From positions 1 through 35,290 of the forward strand of contig JANQEY010000315.1 of assembly GCA_028278125.1 (NCBI GenBank): a stretch of 35,290 nucleotides of DNA, read 5' to 3'. Source of the stretch: a bacterium. GTDB taxonomy: Bacteria > Electryoneota > Electryoneia > Electryoneales > Electryoneaceae. Below are positions 15,182 to 24,561 of the stretch, piece after piece (position 1 is the first letter of the stretch; each line of letters begins with the position of its first letter). The translations under genes were made by a program, and so were the position numbers. The notes beneath the pieces were generated by a model. That model had not been told where the DNA came from. It saw only the letters and a list, made by a program, of their open reading frames with translations, and did no database searches.

Positions 15182-16060
15182 ATGATTTCGAGTTTAACAG
15201 GATTCGGGCGCTCGGAAGTACAGGACGGCAACTTACGATATAGTATTGAAATTAAGTCAATTAACAGCCGTTTTTTCGAAATGTCAACTCGTACACCAAG
15301 AAGTATCGCGAGTTTTGACAATGATCTGCGCCAGAAAGTAAAAAATAGAATTGCCCGTGGAAAGATATTTCTCCATATATCAGAACCACGGGAGTCCATA
15401 AGAACCAGCAAGTTCGGTTTTGATCCGGAAATAGTGCAGGGATTTGTCAACCAGCTTCGTGATGTGGGCCAGAAAACCGGTTTGCAGGATAACCTTGGGT
15501 TGACTGATCTAATTTCACTGTCGGAATGGTTTTCTCCTGAAGAAAGTGATGAATTGACGGATAAACGGATGGAGCTCGTGTTCCAGGGTCTTGAAGCTGC
15601 CATTGACGATTTTATCGAAATGAGCAGGGAAGAGGGTAAAAACCTTGCGAACGACCTGGAGAATCGTGCTCATCAGATAGATAAGCTGGTTGAAAATATC
15701 GATGATAAGGCTTCAGTTAACCGTGAATCGCAGCTTGAACGTCTAAAAGAGAGAATTACGAAGTACCTCCAGATGGAAAATCTTGACCAGGGAAGGCTTG
15801 AGCAGGAAGCTGTGCACATCGTGGATCGAATAGATATAACCGAAGAAGTTGTCCGGATGCGCAGTCATATCAAGCAATTCCTTGATTCTCTTAAAAATGG
15901 TGGTCTGGTGGGAAAACGGCTGAATTTCCTTCTCCAGGAGATGAACAGGGAAATTAATACAATGGGATCAAAGGCTGCTGCCCCGGAAATCTCAACCTGG
16001 GTTGTTGACGCCAAGGAAGAGCTTGAAAAAATCCGTGAACAGGTACAAAATGTCGCTTGA
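15182..16060 (+). CDS. yicC: YicC family endoribonuclease
   Basis: 292 residues, normal for the YicC/YloC family, which are RNA endonucleases involved in RNA turnover. The N-terminus MISSLTGFG and the internal EIKSINSRFFE (about 22-32) are family signatures. The C-terminus has the conserved EEVVRMRSHIKQF, GKRLNFLLQEMNREINTMGSKA. I chose ATG at 15182 because it gives the MISSLTGFGR start and has AGGGGA upstream; a longer frame from TTG at 15131 is unlikely. The 3' end overlaps gmk by 11 bp. The yicC-gmk-rpoZ-coaBC order is widely conserved in bacteria and supports the calls. Confidence 0.93.
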   Translation: MISSLTGFGRSEVQDGNLRYSIEIKSINSRFFEMSTRTPRSIASFDNDLRQKVKNRIARGKIFLHISEPRESIRTSKFGFDPEIVQGFVNQLRDVGQKTGLQDNLGLTDLISLSEWFSPEESDELTDKRMELVFQGLEAAIDDFIEMSREEGKNLANDLENRAHQIDKLVENIDDKASVNRESQLERLKERITKYLQMENLDQGRLEQEAVHIVDRIDITEEVVRMRSHIKQFLDSLKNGGLVGKRLNFLLQEMNREINTMGSKAAAPEISTWVVDAKEELEKIREQVQNVA

Positions 16061-16655
16061 TCTGGATAAAAAAACCGACCGTGGCAAGCTGATTGTGTTT
16101 GCGGCGCCATCCGGCGGCGGAAAATCAACCATAATCAGCAGCATTATGGAAAATATCAGCGAGTTGAAGTTTTCAGTGTCAGCGACAACCCGTCCTCGCC
16201 GGGAAGGAGAGATAGAGGGAGTTCATTATCACTATTTGTCTGATGAGGAATTCAGAAGAAGAGTAGACCAGGGCCATTTTATCGAGTATGAGGAGGTACA
16301 TGGCAAGTTGTACGGTACCTTAAAGACAGATGTGGAAAAAGCTCTTGAAGACGGGAAAAGCCTGGTTTTCGATCTTGATGTTCTGGGCGCTCTATCGATT
16401 AAAAAATATTTTCCCGAAGCACTGTTGATATATATAGATGTGCCGTCAGTTGAAGTATTAAGAGAAAGATTGTTAGAGAGAAATAGTGAAAATAAGGATG
16501 AGATTGAATTTCGTTTAACACGGTATGAGTTTGAACACAATAAGGCAAAACATTTTAATCATATAGTGATGAACGATAATCTCGAAAGAGCCTGTCTGGA
16601 AGCAGCAGAAATCGTAAAAAAACACATTGAACCGGAACTACCGGTAGAGAAATAA
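16050..16655 (+). CDS. gmk: Guanylate kinase
   Basis: 201 residues. The enzyme phosphorylates GMP to GDP using ATP. The P-loop is APSGGGKST at about residues 19-27. GMP-binding residues are present in TTRPRREGEIEGVHYHY and in FIEYEEVHGKLYGT. The start at ATG 16050 overlaps the end of yicC and gives the usual length; the longer frame starting at 16002 lies inside yicC and is rejected. The stop is 11 bp before the rpoZ start, leaving room for a strong ribosome binding site. Confidence 0.96.
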   Translation: MSLDLDKKTDRGKLIVFAAPSGGGKSTIISSIMENISELKFSVSATTRPRREGEIEGVHYHYLSDEEFRRRVDQGHFIEYEEVHGKLYGTLKTDVEKALEDGKSLVFDLDVLGALSIKKYFPEALLIYIDVPSVEVLRERLLERNSENKDEIEFRLTRYEFEHNKAKHFNHIVMNDNLERACLEAAEIVKKHIEPELPVEK

Positions 16656-16660
16656 GGAGG
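16654..16660 (+). promoter_or_regulatory. Strong ribosome binding site for rpoZ
   Basis: AAGGAGG ends 6 bp before the TTG at 16667. This is one of the best Shine-Dalgarno sequences in the window and is the reason for accepting the rare TTG start. Confidence 0.8.
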
Positions 16661-16666
16661 AGAACA

Positions 16667-17071
16667 TTGAGTCACGAAATGTTTCTTGCCGAGGATTTTA
16701 TTACTAAAACCAAAAACATCTATGAAGCAATTATGATCATCTCTAAACGTGCACGTCAAATAGGTGAAGCGCATCGTAAGGAGATGGATTCATATTTAAG
16801 CCAGGTTGAGATGATGGAAAAATTTGAACAGGGTGAGGATGAGGGAATGATCGAGGATGCGCCTGTCCAGCATGATCCTGTTCTACAGTTCGAAAAACCG
16901 ACTATTCTGGCATTACGGCAGATGATTTCTGAGAAACTTGAAGTCACTAAACCAGAATCCGAGGAAGAATCCGAATCGGCTGGTGGGGAAGGTGAAGCAG
17001 CAATCCCGTTCCCGGCGAAGATTGATCTTTTCAGTGAAGAAGAATCTGAAGAAGAAGACGAAGGCGTCTAA
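16667..17071 (+). CDS. rpoZ: RNA polymerase omega subunit with acidic C-terminal tail
   Basis: 134 residues starting at TTG. Omega binds the beta-prime subunit and helps assemble RNA polymerase; in proteobacteria it also takes part in ppGpp binding. The conserved core KNIYEAIMIISKRARQI is at about residues 12-28. After the usual end of omega there is a tail of about 40 residues very rich in Glu and Ser (about 96-134). The segment between (about 35-75) is also acidic, so the protein is longer than the 70-90 residues typical of the family. It sits between gmk and coaBC, the standard location. The rel gene that makes ppGpp is about 3.7 kb downstream. Confidence 0.85.
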   Translation: MSHEMFLAEDFITKTKNIYEAIMIISKRARQIGEAHRKEMDSYLSQVEMMEKFEQGEDEGMIEDAPVQHDPVLQFEKPTILALRQMISEKLEVTKPESEEESESAGGEGEAAIPFPAKIDLFSEEESEEEDEGV

Positions 17072-17075
17072 ATAA

Positions 17076-18278
17076 ATGAGCGATCCTGTATTAACAGGAA
17101 GAAAAATACTGATTGCCGTAAGTGGGGGAATCGCTACGTATAAAGTAGCGGAAGCAGCCAGGCTTTTCAAAAAGCGTGGTGCAGATATCCGTGTGATGAT
17201 GACGGAAGCGGCAACAAGATTCGTTCATCCAACAACATTTTCGACAATCACCGGCAACAGGGTTGGCCTTGATCTGTTTAACGAAACGGGTGAACCGCAG
17301 GTTGATCATCTCGATATGCCCCATTGGGCTGATGTTATCCTCGTGGCGCCGGCAACGGCAAACCTGATTTCAAAACTAGCATGCGGAATCGCTGACAACC
17401 TTGTATCGACCGCCCTCCTGGCAGCCAGGTGCCCGATAGTTTTCGCTCCGGCGATGAACACTTCCATGCTCGAAAACCCTGCTATCAAGGAAAACCTGAA
17501 GACTCTTAAAAAACGGGGATATATCCAGGTAGGTCCGGATTCCGGCGATATGGCTTCACCGGGAGAACAACCCGGGCCCGGCAGGATGAGCGAACCGGAA
17601 GAAATCGAATCTGTCATCCTGCGATTATTAGCAAAAGAGACTAAACTCAGCGGGAAAAATATTGTCATTACAGCCGGTAGAACTGAAGAGAATATTGATC
17701 CTGTAAGAGTGCTGACAAACCGTTCCAGCGGCAGGATGGGTATCGCTCTTGCCAATGCAGCTCACCACATGGGTGCGGATGTTACCCTGGTACATGGAGC
17801 GATGGAAGTTTTACCACCCGACGAGGTTAACTGTATTCCGGTAATCAGCGCGAGGGATATGCTGAAAGCATGTACAAAGGCTGTTCCTACTGCCGACATA
17901 GTTATTTACGCCGCCGCGGTAGCTGACTGGAGACCAAAAAGTTCTCAGAGTAAAAAGGGTAAACGGTCAAAATCAGATGCACCGGTAATTGAACTGGTTG
18001 AAAATCCCGATGTCGCTAAAGAAACTTCAAAACTGGGTAAAGGTTTGAAGATAGGTTTTGCCCTTGAGAATGAAGACAAACCTGAGTCAGCAAAGAAAAA
18101 ACTCAAGGCCAAAAATCTTGATGGAATCTTTTTGAATATATTGTCCGCGATGGGATCACCGGACAATAAGCTGACCTGGATCCCAGGTGATGGGAAAATA
18201 GATAAAAGTAAACGGGCGCCTAAAGATAAACTGGCAGAATGGGCTCTGGATAGAATTGCCGGTTTGCTGGAAAATTAG
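17076..18278 (+). CDS. coaBC: CoaBC, bifunctional phosphopantothenoylcysteine synthetase/decarboxylase
   Basis: 400 residues, standard length. It performs two steps of coenzyme A synthesis: joining cysteine to 4'-phosphopantothenate and decarboxylating the product with FMN. The N-terminal CoaC flavoprotein domain shows SGGIATYK, His78 in DHLDMPHWAD, APATAN and PAMN at 125-128. The loop that carries the catalytic cysteine in E. coli (ACGDIGPGRM) reads ASPGEQPGPGRM here and contains no cysteine. The C-terminal CoaB domain is intact, with ITAGRTEENIDPVR, TNRSSGRMG (Asn215) and AAVADWRPK (Lys288). The start is 4 bp after the rpoZ stop. The decarboxylase activity is therefore the uncertain part. 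Confidence 0.93.
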   Translation: MSDPVLTGRKILIAVSGGIATYKVAEAARLFKKRGADIRVMMTEAATRFVHPTTFSTITGNRVGLDLFNETGEPQVDHLDMPHWADVILVAPATANLISKLACGIADNLVSTALLAARCPIVFAPAMNTSMLENPAIKENLKTLKKRGYIQVGPDSGDMASPGEQPGPGRMSEPEEIESVILRLLAKETKLSGKNIVITAGRTEENIDPVRVLTNRSSGRMGIALANAAHHMGADVTLVHGAMEVLPPDEVNCIPVISARDMLKACTKAVPTADIVIYAAAVADWRPKSSQSKKGKRSKSDAPVIELVENPDVAKETSKLGKGLKIGFALENEDKPESAKKKLKAKNLDGIFLNILSAMGSPDNKLTWIPGDGKIDKSKRAPKDKLAEWALDRIAGLLEN

Positions 18279-18389
18279 CCCTGTAAGTATTTAGAGCATT
18301 TCTTTAAAAAGAGATCATTCCTGTTAATGATGCCGTTCATTATTAGAATGAAACACTTCTCAATGTTGTTTTGCTTGCTGTGATATTTC

Positions 18390-19223
18390 ATGATTGATAA
18401 CGATAAAAAGAAAGAAGCCCTGAAATTCCTGGCTCAGAAATACGAATCTTCGCCGGAAATATGGATTTCTCCCGCTGAAGCTGAACCTGCAGGATCAGCT
18501 AGAGTAGCTAATACAGAATCTCCAGCAGTAGAATATATTTCAGAAACATCAAAGGAAAACCTGGAAAGCGTTCCAGGTTCAGGAATACAAGCCATGCCCA
18601 CAACATCTGCCCCGGAACCGGAACCGACTATACCTTTGCCAGGTCAAATAGAAGATGCGTTTCCTGCCTACAAGGATATTAACAGTTTTAACAATGCTGT
18701 TAAGAATTGCCTGAGATGTCCATTGGGAAAAACCCGGACTAAGTTTGTTTTTGGAGTTGGTGATCCCAACGCTGACCTGGTTCTCATTGGTGAAGCACCC
18801 GGAGCCGATGAAGACAAACAGGGAGAACCTTTTGTCGGCAGGGCGGGGAAATTACTGGATAAAATCCTGGAAGCTATCAACATGAAACGCGGTGAGAATG
18901 TATATATCGGGAACATTCTCAAATGCCGTCCACCAGATAACCGTGATCCGAAACCTGATGAAGTGGAACGTTGTGAACCCTACCTTGTAAAACAGTTACA
19001 ACTGATTCAGCCCAAACTCATTGTCGCACTTGGCAGGATTTCAGCGCAGACGTTATTAAGAACAACACAATCTCTCACCAAGCTGCGTGGTGATATTCAC
19101 GATTATCACGGGATACCTTTCCTGGTGACGTATCATCCAGCTGCACTATTGAGAAATCCGCATTGGAAACGACCGGCATGGGAAGATTTTCAGAAGGTTC
19201 AATCAATGATGGAAAACGGCTGA
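18390..19223 (+). CDS. Family 4 uracil-DNA glycosylase (4Fe-4S)
   Basis: 277 residues. Family 4 UDGs remove uracil from DNA after cytosine deamination. The catalytic domain starts near residue 95. Four cysteines for the iron-sulfur cluster are visible: Cys107 and Cys110 in NCLRCPLG, Cys179 in ILKCRPP and Cys195 in ERCEPYL. Motif A is GEAPGADED (134-142) and the late motif is [10 protein letters not shown] (248-257). The first 95 residues form a Pro/Glu/Ser-rich extension after a short helical start; it is probably a flexible tether. Similar extensions occur in homologues related to DNA-polymerase-like phage SPO1 UDGs. The gap of 111 bp upstream has no clear promoter. Confidence 0.92.
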   Translation: MIDNDKKKEALKFLAQKYESSPEIWISPAEAEPAGSARVANTESPAVEYISETSKENLESVPGSGIQAMPTTSAPEPEPTIPLPGQIEDAFPAYKDINSFNNAVKNCLRCPLGKTRTKFVFGVGDPNADLVLIGEAPGADEDKQGEPFVGRAGKLLDKILEAINMKRGENVYIGNILKCRPPDNRDPKPDEVERCEPYLVKQLQLIQPKLIVALGRISAQTLLRTTQSLTKLRGDIHDYHGIPFLVTYHPAALLRNPHWKRPAWEDFQKVQSMMENG

Positions 19224-19340
19224 TACAGATATGAAACTCGAATTGTATTTATTATATTACTGTACTGAGAAGTACTTGTTTTAATCGACGTAAACTACAT
19301 TATTACAAATAATAACATCTCATTCGGGTAATTATATTTA

Positions 19341-20777
19341 ATGAACGACACCCCCAGACAAAAATCCGGAAAAAGGAAGAAAGACACCGAAGCCAGGGTG
19401 CCTCCCAGCGATCTGCAGGCGGAACAGGCTGTTTTGGGATCAGTCATTCTCAGTGACGTGGCATTGGCAAAAGTGACTGATTATGTAAGTGCAGAATCGT
19501 TCTACTGGAAGAAACACTCACTGATTTTTGATGCAGTGATGAGTCTTACTAAACGTAGTGATCCAGTTGACTTTGTCACTGTATCACACGAGTTAAAGAA
19601 AATGGATTCTTTAGAGGAAGTTGGTGGTGATTATTACTTATCTGAACTAACAGAAGCTACTGCTCTGCCTTTTAATGCAGATTATTACGCAAAAATCGTT
19701 GAACAAAAATATCTACTTCGAAAATTGATTGAAGTTGGCGCTGAAATCGGAGAAAATGCCTTTAACGCCTCAGCTACTCCCGAAACAGAGCTAGATGTAA
19801 CAATTACTAAATTGTTTGAACTTCAAAAGACACACAAACAAGGTGGCTACCGAGATCTAAATACAATTTCCCATACTACTATGGAGGAACTTGAACGTCT
19901 GAAAGCTTACAAAGGAGAGATAACGGGAGTAACCTCAGGATTTCCAAAGCTTGATGATAAAACAGGTGGATTCCAGCAATCTGATTTGATTATTCTTGCC
20001 GGAAGACCTTCAATGGGTAAAACGTCATTAGGATTGTCCTTTGCATATAATGCCGCAAAATATAAACGAATTCCGGTCGGTGTAATTTCGCTTGAAATGA
20101 ACGCGCGTCAGATTGCGATGCGATTGTTAAGTTTTGAATCAAAAATTCCACTATATACAATCCGCAGTGGTAGGTTTTCCGATCCTCAATGGCGCAAAGC
20201 GATTGAATCGATTTCTAATATTTCTCAGCTACCAATATATATTGATGAATCATCAATTCAATCTATCACCGATATTCGCGCAAGAGCCCGTCGCCTTCAG
20301 ATGCAGTACAATGTCGAAATGATCGTCCTTGATTATCTTCAGCTGATTCAACCACCTGACAGGATTGAAAGCCAGCAGCAGTTTATTGCCAATGTCAGCC
20401 GCCAGCTTAAAGGTCTGGCAAAGGAACTGGATATTCCCATAATAACAATTAGTCAGCTGAGCAGGGCAGTTGAAACACGTGGCGGCAGTAAAAGACCCAT
20501 ACTATCAGACCTGAGAGATTCTGGGGCAATTGAGCAAGATGCTGATGTTGTAATGTTTGTCTACAGAGAAGCTTATTATAAAAGGCAAGAGGGGGAAAAA
20601 ATTGATCCAAATGATGAAGACGAGAATAAAACTGAAGTCATCATTGCCAAGCAAAGAAATGGCCCTACTGGTACAATCGAACTAGTCTTTATGGATCAAT
20701 TTGCTTTATTCGCAAATTTGACCAAGGATGTACAACCGAGACCCAGGCAGTCAGATGAACAAGGTATTCCATTCTAA
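19341..20777 (+). CDS. dnaB: Replicative DNA helicase DnaB
   Basis: 478 residues. Hexameric helicase that unwinds DNA at the replication fork. The N-terminal domain begins with PPSDLQAEQAVLGS. The RecA-like domain carries Walker A GRPSMGKTS at 221-229, Walker B MIVLDYLQLI at 327-336 and the SQLSRAVE..R motif with LRDSGAIEQDADVV. No intein or insertion is seen. The stop codon is directly followed by the rel start codon with no gap, so the two are probably co-transcribed. Confidence 0.97.
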   Translation: MNDTPRQKSGKRKKDTEARVPPSDLQAEQAVLGSVILSDVALAKVTDYVSAESFYWKKHSLIFDAVMSLTKRSDPVDFVTVSHELKKMDSLEEVGGDYYLSELTEATALPFNADYYAKIVEQKYLLRKLIEVGAEIGENAFNASATPETELDVTITKLFELQKTHKQGGYRDLNTISHTTMEELERLKAYKGEITGVTSGFPKLDDKTGGFQQSDLIILAGRPSMGKTSLGLSFAYNAAKYKRIPVGVISLEMNARQIAMRLLSFESKIPLYTIRSGRFSDPQWRKAIESISNISQLPIYIDESSIQSITDIRARARRLQMQYNVEMIVLDYLQLIQPPDRIESQQQFIANVSRQLKGLAKELDIPIITISQLSRAVETRGGSKRPILSDLRDSGAIEQDADVVMFVYREAYYKRQEGEKIDPNDEDENKTEVIIAKQRNGPTGTIELVFMDQFALFANLTKDVQPRPRQSDEQGIPF

Positions 20778-23018
20778 ATGAGTACGTTGGAAGAAAAAGA
20801 TAGAACAGTTGATTTTTCCGATCTGGATCTCCCGGAAAGTGTCATCAATCGTCTCGATGAGATTGTCGATCCGCTCGAGGATACTCTCAACAAACGACAA
20901 TGTACTCAGATCAAAAAGGCTTTCCATTTTGCCGCTAAGGCACATGGTGGGCAAACCCGTATTTCAGGCGATGCGTATATAACACATCCGCTTGAAGTCA
21001 TGGGAATCCTTTCCACCCTCCAGGTTGATGCTGTTACCCTGATTGGTGCACTTCTCCACGATGTTGTTGAGGATACTGGATTAAGTGTTGAGGATGTAGC
21101 CCGGGAATTTGGGCCTGTTGTCGCCTTGCTTGTTGATGGTATGACAAAACTTTCCACCCTGGTATATGATGCTCGTTCAAATGAAGAGCGTCAGGCCGAG
21201 TATTTCCGGAAAATGCTCCTCTCAATGGCGCAGGACTTGAGAGTAATCCTGATAAAACTGGCGGACAGGTTGCATAACATGCGTACCCTGGAAGTCATGC
21301 CTCAAAAATCCAAGATGAGAATTGCCAGGGAAACACTTGAAATATATGCCCCGTTGGCGCACCGTTTCGGTATTGGTAAAGTAAAATGGGAACTGGAGGA
21401 CCTATCACTAAAGGTTCTCGATGAAACCTCATATCGAAGGATAGCTGAGCGTGTCTCCATGCGCCGTGAAGAGCGAGAAGGAGCTTTGGGGAATGTAGTA
21501 AAACCTTTAGAGTCCAGGCTGAAGCTTGAGGGAGTAAATGCAAAAGTAATTGGCAGAGCGAAGCATTTCTATAGCATTTACAATAAGATCAAACGTCGCG
21601 GAAAAAGCTTTGACGAAATCCTTGACCTCCTTGCAGTACGTGTTATTGTGGAGACTATCCCGGATTGTTACCGCACCCTCGGTGTTGTTCACAGCATGTT
21701 TACACCCATTATTGAACGCTTCTCAGACTATATTGCCATGCCAAAAGGCAACATGTACCAGTCTCTGCATACAAAAGTAATCGATAATGGTGGCCGTACG
21801 GTTGAGGTGCAGATTAGAACAGCCGAGATGGACCAGATTGCGGAAGTAGGAATTGCCGCTCATTGGAGATATAAAGAAGGCGAAGGGGATAAAACCCTCA
21901 AGCAGGATACACTTGCAGACTACTACCGCTGGCTGCGCCAGGTTATTGAGGGATCGCGTGAAGAGGATACCAGCGAAGAGTTTATGCAGACACTCCGTAC
22001 AAACCTTTTCACCGATGAAGTATTCGTCTTTACCCCCAAGGGAAAATTGATTCAACTGCCAAAAGAATCTTCACCAATAGATTTTGCTTTTGCTGTTCAT
22101 ACAGATGTAGGACTGCATACGCTTGGTGCAAAAGTTAACGGTAAAATGGTTCCCCTGGACTACATTCTTACCAGTGGTGTTACGGTTGAAATTCTAACCA
22201 GTACAACCGCTCGTCCGAGCCTGGATTGGTTGAGGTATGTAAGGTCGAGCAGGGCAAGGTCAAAGATTAAGCGGTTCTTCAGGCAGACACAGGTTGAAGA
22301 ATCCATCCGTATAGGAGAGGAGATCCTGAGGCGGGAACTTTCGAAACACCATAAGAAGACCACACGAAAAGTAATCACCGAATTGGTCGAGAACTGGGGT
22401 TTTGAAAGCGCGGAGGCATTTTTCGCGGCTATTGGAGCCGGAGATCTTTCACCGACAAGGATAGCCCGTAAATATGTTGGGGAAGAGATTGAGGAAAAGA
22501 AAGAACCGGAACCGCCTGGTAAAGGAATAATCCGTCCAAGGAAAAAAGATACAACAGCTGTCAAAGTAAAAGGCTTAGATAACCTGATGATAAGGTTCGG
22601 TAGCTGCTGCAGTCCTCTACCTGGTGACAGAATAATTGGTTACCTGAGTAAGGGAAGAGGGATAATAGTCCACCGAACGGATTGTTCCAATGTTGCTGAT
22701 CTCAGCAAAGACCCGGAGAAACTTGTTCATGTTGAATGGGATATACAGGGTGAAATGCGTTTCGAGAGCAGGTTGAGAATTTTTGCAGAGGACCGTCAGC
22801 ACCTGCTTCATGATGTTTCTGAAGTGTTCAACAAGATGGATGTAAATATTGTTGAGGTTAATTTACGGACGGAAGGGTCATTGGCTGTTGGTACACTTGC
22901 CATTACAGTAAAAAACCTGGCACAGCTTTCAAAGATTATGAACAGGATTAATAAAATTAAGAGTGTTGTCCAGGTTGAAAGAATAAATGTCAGCGATGTT
23001 GCGGAAAAGATCGCGTAG
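20778..23018 (+). CDS. rel: Bifunctional (p)ppGpp synthetase/hydrolase, RelA/SpoT family
   Basis: 746 residues with the full long-RSH layout. The HD hydrolase domain shows His70, HDVVEDT at 94-100 and LADRLHNMRT at 161-170, all intact, so it should degrade (p)ppGpp. The synthetase domain shows Asp283 in ILDLLAVR, KGNMYQSLHT at 323-332 and VEVQIRT at 342-348, also intact. A TGS domain (about 410-472), a conserved-cysteine region GSCCSPLPGD (about 608-617) and a C-terminal ACT domain (about 660-740) follow. It starts directly after the dnaB stop, linking the stringent response to replication in one transcript. SpoT/RelA duplicates cannot be excluded elsewhere. Confidence 0.95.
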   Translation: MSTLEEKDRTVDFSDLDLPESVINRLDEIVDPLEDTLNKRQCTQIKKAFHFAAKAHGGQTRISGDAYITHPLEVMGILSTLQVDAVTLIGALLHDVVEDTGLSVEDVAREFGPVVALLVDGMTKLSTLVYDARSNEERQAEYFRKMLLSMAQDLRVILIKLADRLHNMRTLEVMPQKSKMRIARETLEIYAPLAHRFGIGKVKWELEDLSLKVLDETSYRRIAERVSMRREEREGALGNVVKPLESRLKLEGVNAKVIGRAKHFYSIYNKIKRRGKSFDEILDLLAVRVIVETIPDCYRTLGVVHSMFTPIIERFSDYIAMPKGNMYQSLHTKVIDNGGRTVEVQIRTAEMDQIAEVGIAAHWRYKEGEGDKTLKQDTLADYYRWLRQVIEGSREEDTSEEFMQTLRTNLFTDEVFVFTPKGKLIQLPKESSPIDFAFAVHTDVGLHTLGAKVNGKMVPLDYILTSGVTVEILTSTTARPSLDWLRYVRSSRARSKIKRFFRQTQVEESIRIGEEILRRELSKHHKKTTRKVITELVENWGFESAEAFFAAIGAGDLSPTRIARKYVGEEIEEKKEPEPPGKGIIRPRKKDTTAVKVKGLDNLMIRFGSCCSPLPGDRIIGYLSKGRGIIVHRTDCSNVADLSKDPEKLVHVEWDIQGEMRFESRLRIFAEDRQHLLHDVSEVFNKMDVNIVEVNLRTEGSLAVGTLAITVKNLAQLSKIMNRINKIKSVVQVERINVSDVAEKIA

Positions 23019-23036
23019 TAAATCGGTTAAAAATAA

Positions 23037-23450
23037 ATGGGTCGGATTCTAGCTATAGACTGGGGAAAAAAGAGGATCGGTTTAGCTTTATCCGATTTAT
23101 CACATACGCTTGCTTCTCCATATAGAACTTTAGATGCATCTCCACGTGAGCAGCTACTGAAACACATCGGGGAGATCATTAGTGAAGAGGAAATAGAGCA
23201 AATAGTAATTGGATTACCTTTAAATATGAATGGAAGTGAAAGCAAAAGTTCAGAATCAGCAAGGATTCTATCTGAGCAGTTGAAGGAATTTGAGGTTCCG
23301 GTAGAAGAATATGATGAACGTCTCAGCAGTTTTGAGGCCACCAGGATTCTCCAGCAGAATAAACGGAAACCGTCAAGAAACAAGGGACTGGTTGATCGTG
23401 CAGCCGCAACGATTATACTTCAGAATTATCTTGACGAGAGGGCAAAGTAG
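23037..23450 (+). CDS. ruvX: Putative pre-16S rRNA nuclease / Holliday junction resolvase YqgF
   Basis: 137 residues, typical. RNase H-like fold with first acidic residue in LAIDWGKKRIGLALSD. VIGLPLNMNG and VEEYDERLSSFEA provide the next conserved positions, and the final acid is in GLVDRAAATIILQ. The E. coli enzyme matures the 5' end of 16S rRNA and was earlier proposed as a resolvase. The gene lies 18 bp after rel. Confidence 0.93.
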   Translation: MGRILAIDWGKKRIGLALSDLSHTLASPYRTLDASPREQLLKHIGEIISEEEIEQIVIGLPLNMNGSESKSSESARILSEQLKEFEVPVEEYDERLSSFEATRILQQNKRKPSRNKGLVDRAAATIILQNYLDERAK

Positions 23451-23526
23451 AAACCTTTGTTAGTAACTGAAAACTTATAAACAACTGTTTTGTGAATAAA
23501 TAGACGGGATTATTAACGAGACTACC

Positions 23527-24561
23527 ATGGATTTTATCTCAAAAAGTAATAAGATTCGCGTTGGTGTTATTGGTATCGGTGGTGCTGCACAAGTTATCCA
23601 CATTCCAATCCTCGCTTCAATGGACGATGTAGAACTTGTAGGATTTTGTGATGAAGATGACTACAAAGCGGGGCAGATATCCGATAAGTATAGAGTAAAG
23701 GGTTTTGTGGATCCACAGAACCTGTTGAAGGGAACCAAACCTGATGTAGTTCTGATTACGACGCCCCCGATTTCTCATTTACCGCTCGCCCTGGCATCCT
23801 TAAGAGCCGGTGCCCATGTAATTATCGAAAAGCCGGTCACCAGGGATTTGTCTGAAACCTCCAGGTTGGCTGACGCTGCACAGAAGAGTAACAAATATGT
23901 GTTCACAGCCATGAATCTACGTTTTCGCCAGGATGTGACAATGCTTGGTAATTTCCTTAGTGCTGGTGAACTGGGCAAAATCTGGCGGGTGAAGGCCGGA
24001 TGGCTGAAGCACAGGTCTGCATGGGCTCGGAGCCCCTGGCTAGATCAAAGAAAAATAAGTGGTGGTGGTGTACTGATGGACCTGGGAATCCAGATGATTG
24101 ATTTTATTCACTGGCTCCTGGATAAACCTGCGATAAAACGTATTTCAGGTTATTCACATAATGATGCTTTAAAGAAAAAAGTCGAGGACACAATCTCGAT
24201 CAATATAGACTATGAAAACGGGATAAATTTTCAGCTTGATTGCAGCTGGGCGCTGATGACCGAAAGAAGTATCTCCTACGCTTACTTTGAAGGTACAGAC
24301 GGTGCGGCACAGTTAAATCCTCTTGTGGTCTATAAATCAATGCAGGGTGAACAGGTAAACGTAACACCTCTAAAATCCCCGGATTCACGAGAATTATACC
24401 AGGCATCTTTTGAATCACAAATGAAGAAGTTCATGCTTGCGTTACGGGGTGAAACAGAACCTGAATCGACTATCGATGAAGCCCTGGAAACCATGAAGAT
24501 TATTGATCTTGTATATCAGAGTGCAAGCAAAGGCCGGGAGATCATAGTAGAAAATGCTTAA
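23527..24561 (+). CDS. Gfo/Idh/MocA family NAD(P)-dependent oxidoreductase
   Basis: 344 residues. The N-terminal Rossmann domain has VGVIGIGGAAQ at about 12-22 and an acidic end of strand 2 (FCDEDD at 40-45), which suggests NAD. The catalytic-region EKP motif is at 101-103. The C-terminal domain has GGGVLMDLGIQMIDFIHWL, the usual place for the conserved Asp and a His; here the D..xxxH pattern is D..(IQMI)D..H. Members oxidise or reduce sugars, inositols or cyclised substrates. The substrate here is unknown. Its end overlaps the lnt start by 8 bp. Confidence 0.88.
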   Translation: MDFISKSNKIRVGVIGIGGAAQVIHIPILASMDDVELVGFCDEDDYKAGQISDKYRVKGFVDPQNLLKGTKPDVVLITTPPISHLPLALASLRAGAHVIIEKPVTRDLSETSRLADAAQKSNKYVFTAMNLRFRQDVTMLGNFLSAGELGKIWRVKAGWLKHRSAWARSPWLDQRKISGGGVLMDLGIQMIDFIHWLLDKPAIKRISGYSHNDALKKKVEDTISINIDYENGINFQLDCSWALMTERSISYAYFEGTDGAAQLNPLVVYKSMQGEQVNVTPLKSPDSRELYQASFESQMKKFMLALRGETEPESTIDEALETMKIIDLVYQSASKGREIIVENA

